Below the pieces are notes generated by a model. It did not search any database, was not told where the DNA came from, and worked only from the letters and a program-made list of their open reading frames with translations. The position numbers were made by a program, and so were the translations under genes. 64,000 nt of DNA from Punica granatum (lineage: Eukaryota; Streptophyta; Magnoliopsida; Myrtales; Lythraceae): positions 28,307,856-28,371,855 of the forward strand of contig NC_045127.1 in the NCBI RefSeq assembly GCF_007655135.1. Direction: 5' to 3'. Shown here in pieces: positions 60,171 through 64,000 of the stretch. How positions within the stretch are numbered: the stretch's first letter is position 1; the number at the start of each line of letters is the position of its first letter.

Positions 60171-62969
60171 TCGGGTATGTCCCGACTACTTTCCTGCTCA
60201 GGGGTCATCCCCTTCGGGTACGTCCCGACTAATTCCTGCTCAGGGGTCATCCCCTTCGGGTATGTCTCGACTACTTTCCTGCTCAGGGGTCATCCCCTTC
60301 GGGTACGTCCCGACTACTTTTCTGCACAGAGGTCCGTCCCCTTCGGGTACGTCCAGACAATTTTGCTGCACAGGGGTCATCTCCTTCGGGTACATCCCGA
60401 CTACTTTCCTGCTCAGGGGTCATCCCCTTCGGGTACGTCCCGACTACTTTTCTGCTCAGGGGTCCGTCCCCATCGGGTACATCCCGACTACTTTCCTGCT
60501 CAGGGGTCCGTCCCCATCGGGTACATCCCGACTACTCTCCTGCTCAGGGGTCATCCCCTTCGGGTACGTCGCGACTACCTTTCAGCAAATGGGTCATCCC
60601 CTTCGGGTACGTCCCGACTACTTTTCTGCACAGAGGTTCGTCCCCTTCGGGTACGTCCAGACAATTTTGCTGCACAGGGGTCATCTCCTTCGGGTACGTC
60701 CCGACTACTTTCCTGCTCAGGGGTCATCCCCTTCGGGTACGTCCCGACTACTTTTCTGCTCAGGGGTCCGTCCCCATCGGGTACATCCCGACTACTTTCC
60801 TGCTCAGGGGTCCGTCCCCATCGGGTACATCCCGACTACTCTCCTGCTCAGGGGTCATCCCCTTCGGGTACGTCGCGACTACCTTTCAGCAAATGGGTCA
60901 TCCCCTTCGGGTACGTCCGGACTACTTTTCTGCTCAGGGGTCATGCCCTTCGGGTACGCCCCGACTACTTTTCTCCTCAGGGATCATCCCCTTCGGGCAC
61001 GTCCCGACTACTTTTCTGCACAGAGGTCATCCCCTTCGGGTATGTCCCGACTACTTTTCTGCACAGGCAGCACAGGGGTCTGTCCCCTTCGGGTACGTCC
61101 CGACTTACTTTTCTGCACAGGGGTCATCCCCTTCGGGTACGTCCCGACTACTTTTCTGCTCATGGGTCATCCCCTTCGGGTACGTCCCGACTACTTTTCT
61201 GCACAGAGGTCCGTCCCCTTCGGGTACGTCCCGACTTACTTTGCTGCACAGGGGTCATCCCCTTCTGGTACGTCCCGACTACTTTCCTGCTCAAGGGTCA
61301 TCCCCTTGGGGTACGTCCCGACTACTTTTCTGCACAGAGATCATCCCCTTCGGGTACGTCCCGACTACTTTTCTGCTCAGGGGTCATCCCCCTCGGGTAC
61401 GTCCCGACTACTTTTCTGCACAGAGGTCCGTCCCCTTCGGGTCCGTCCCGACTACTTTCCGGCTCAGGGGTCATCCCCTTCGGGTACGTCCCGACTACTT
61501 TCCTGCTCATGGGTCACCCCCTTGGGGTACGTCCCGACTACTTTTCAGCAAAGGGGTCATCCCCTTCGGGTACGTCCCGACTACTTTTCTGCTGAGGGGT
61601 CATGCCCTTCGGGTACGCCCCGACTACTTTTCTCCTCAGGGATCATCCCCTTCGGGCACGTCCCGACTACTTTTCTGCACAGGGGTCATCCCCTTCGGGT
61701 ACGTCCCGACTACTTTTCTGCTCATGGGTCATCCCCTTCGTGTACGTCCCGACTACTTTTCTGCACAGAGGTTCGTCCCCTTCGGGTACGTCCCGACTTA
61801 CTTTGATGAACAGGGGTCATCCCCTTCGGGTACGTCCCGACTACTTTCTTGCTCAAGGGTCATCCCCTTGGGGTACGTCCCGACTACTTTTCTGCACAGG
61901 GATCATTCCATTCAGGTACGTCCCGACTACTTTTCTGCTCAGGGGTCATCCCCTTCAGGTACATCCCGACTACTTTTCTGCACAGCGGTCCGTCCCGACT
62001 ACTTTCCTGCTCAGGGGTCACTCCCTTGGGGTACGTCCCGACTAGTTTTCTGCACAGGGATCATCCCCTTCGGGTACGTCCCGACTACTTCTCTGCACAG
62101 GGGTCATGCCCTTCGTGTACGCCCCGACTACTTTTCTCCTCAGGGGCCATCCCCTTCGGTACGTCCCGACTACTTTTCTGCACAGGGGTCATCCCATTCG
62201 TGTACGTCCCCACTACTTTTCTGCACAGGGGTCTTCCCCTTCGAGTACGTCCCGACTACTTTTCAGCTCAGGGGTCTCCCCCTTCGGGTACGTCCCGACT
62301 ACTTTTCTGCTCATTCCCATCGGGTACGTCCCGACTACTTTTCTGCTCAGGGGTCATCCCCTTGGGGTACGTCCCGACTACTTTTCTGCACAGGGATCAT
62401 CCCCTTCGGGTACGTCCCGACTAATTTTCTGCACAGGGATCATCCCCTTCGGGTACGTCCCGACTACTTTTCTGCTCATTCCCATCGGGTACGTCCCGAC
62501 TACTTTTCTGCTCAGTGGTCATCCCCTTGGGGTACGTCCCGACTACTTTTCTGCACAGGGGTCATTCCCTTCGGGTACGTCCCGACTACTTTTCTGCACA
62601 GATGTCCGTCCCCTACAGGTTCGTCGCGACTGCTTTCCTGCACAGGGGTCATCCCCTTCCGGTTTGTCCCGACTACTTTCCTGCTCAAGGGTCATCCACT
62701 TCCGGTACGTCCCGACTACTTTTCTACTCTGGGGTCCGTCCCCTTCGGGTACGTCCCGACTACTTTTCTGCAAAGGGGTCATGCCCTTCGGGTACGTCCG
62801 GATTATTTTTCTGCTCAGGGGTCATCCCCTTCGGGTACGTCCCGACTACTTTTCTCCTCATCCCCATCGGGTACGTCCCTGACTACTTTTCTGCTTAGGG
62901 GTCGTCCCCTTCGGGTACGTCCTGACTTCTTTTCTGCTCTAGGGTCCGTCCTCTTCGGGTCCATCCCCA

Positions 62970-63093
62970 CTTTAAATTTTCCTGCACCAGACCACCCGCC
63001 GGGCAAAGCGCCCCGCACCCCGCAAGTCCATTGGGTAGGCGCCTTTGAACCATGTTGTTCATTCGGTATCCGCCCCGTGCATATTGCAAACCC
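62970..63093 (+). repeat. Array spacer 5 (shorter)
   Basis: Carries the spacer 4 variant CACCAGACCACCCGCCGGGC but lacks one of the two GGGCAAA...CCCCGCACC sub-units, so it is about 33 bp shorter. Confidence 0.88.
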
Positions 63094-64000
63094 TTCGGGT
63101 ATGTCCCGACTACTTTCCTGCTCAGGGGTCATCCCCTTCGAGTACGTCCCGACTAATTTCCTGCTCAGGGGTCATCCCCTTCGGGTATGTCTCGACTACT
63201 TTCCTACTCAGGGGTCATCCCCTTCGGGTACGTCCCGACTACTTTTCAGCACAGGGGTCCGTCCCCTTCGGGTACGTCCCGAAAACTTTGCTGCACAGGG
63301 GTCATCCCCTTCGGGTACGTCCCGACTACTTTCCTGCTCAGGGGTCATCCCCTTCGGGTACGTCCCGACTACTTTCCTGCTCAGGGGTCATCTCCTTCGG
63401 GTACGACCCGACTACTTTCCTGCACAGGGGTCCGTCCCCTTCGGGTACGTCCTCGACTATTTTTCTGCACAAGGATCATCCCCTTCGGGTACCTCCCGAC
63501 TACTTTTCTGCTCATGGGTCATCCCCTTCGGGTACGTCCCGACTACTTTTCTGCTCAGGGGTCATGCCCTTCGGGTACGCCCCGACTACTTTTCTGCACA
63601 GGGGTCATCCCCTTCGGGTACGTCCCGACTACTTTTCTGCTCAACGGTCATCCCCTTCGGGTACGTCCCGACTACTTTCCTGCTCAAGGGTCATTCCCTT
63701 GGGGTACGTCCCGACTACTTTTCTGCACAGGGATCATCCCCTTCGGGTACGTCCCGACTACTTTTCTGCACAGAGGTTCGTCCCCTTCGGGTACGTCCCG
63801 ACTTACTTTGCTGAACAGGGGTCATCCCCTTCGGGTACGTCCCGACTACTTTCTTGCTCAAGGGTCATCCCCTTGGGGTACGTCCCGACTACTTTTCTGC
63901 ACAGGGATCATCCCATTCAGGTACGTCCCGACTACTTTTCTGGCTCAGGGTCATCCCCTTCAGGTACATCCCGACTACTTTTCTGCACAGCGGTCCGTCC

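Larger units (their letters stand above)
53985..64000 (+). repeat. 43-bp satellite array, about 10 kb, continues past right edge
   Basis: More than 200 units of 43 bp. The typical unit reads CTGCACAGGGGTCATCCCC, then TTCGGGTACGTCCCGACT, then ACTTTT. Variants replace GCAC by GCTC, or GGTCATCC by GGTCCGTCC. Five ~125-157-bp spacers break the array and give it higher-order structure. It lies at the 3' UTR position of element 6. The plus strand of the unit has no stop codon in any frame, so stop-free frames of up to 973 codons (60893-63814) arise. I see no domain in them and do not call them genes. Confidence 0.95.

Noticed and set aside
53985..64000. Long proteins of up to 973 residues in the plus frames of the 43-bp array
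   Set aside because: All three frames are open because the repeat unit has no stop. The translations are frame-cycled repeats of one unit with no domain and no frame preference.
46889..64000. CRISPR-like regular repeats
   Set aside because: Units are contiguous with no variable spacers of fixed length, no cas genes, and a plant retroelement context.

Overview
The window is plant nuclear DNA made almost entirely of nested LTR retrotransposons of the Ty3/gypsy Tat/Ogre type. I found no credible host gene, tRNA or rRNA in 64 kb. Plant origin is inferred from the retroelement lineage: an extra ORF before gag, dual RNase H, LTRs of 4-5.5 kb, a PBS like the one known for Ogre, and tandem arrays in the 3' untranslated region. 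The density and nesting suggest heterochromatin, probably pericentromeric. I cannot name the species.

Layout, left to right. (1) 1-9474, minus strand: the start of a non-coding element (element 2), with its 5' LTR at 3916-9474, PBS at 3894-3912, and an internal region that runs off the left edge and carries small tandem arrays. (2) 9475-22331, minus strand: the coding element (element 1), with 5' LTR 18030-22331, PBS 18008-18026, broken ORF1 15924-17419, intact gag-protease frame 12028-15648, a predicted 191-nt intron 11841-12031, and an RT-RNase H-aRNase H frame that stops at the start of integrase where element 2's LTR begins. (3) 22332-31991, plus strand: the 3' part of element 3, with a gag remnant, non-coding 3' region, tandem array, PPT and 3' LTR. 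(4) 31992-38077: two older LTR pieces (31992-35750 and 36433-38077) around an unassigned stretch with a 27-nt C run. (5) 38078-52950, plus strand: non-coding element 5, with a chimeric 5' LTR, PBS 42213-42231, tandem arrays, PPT 48075-48088 and 3' LTR 48089-52950. (6) 52951-64000: the 3' half of another copy (element 6), whose 3' UTR array has grown into about 10 kb of 43-bp satellite with higher-order structure, running off the right edge.

How the parts fit together. Elements 1, 2 and 5 share LTR ends, PBS and about 500-600 bp of leader, but only element 1 encodes proteins. This looks like an autonomous element with non-autonomous partners that would be copied in trans. In every 3' region visible, a tandem array sits between the internal region and the PPT. 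The arrays of elements 5 and 6 are related to each other; that of element 3 is different. In element 6 the array has become a long satellite with repeated 150-bp spacers and a near-exact 2,082-bp duplication. This is a readable example of a satellite growing out of a retrotransposon 3' UTR.

All coordinates for LTR and array edges come from reading and comparing copies by eye. LTR ends next to a PBS or PPT are firm to a few bases; array edges are good to about 10-30 bases.
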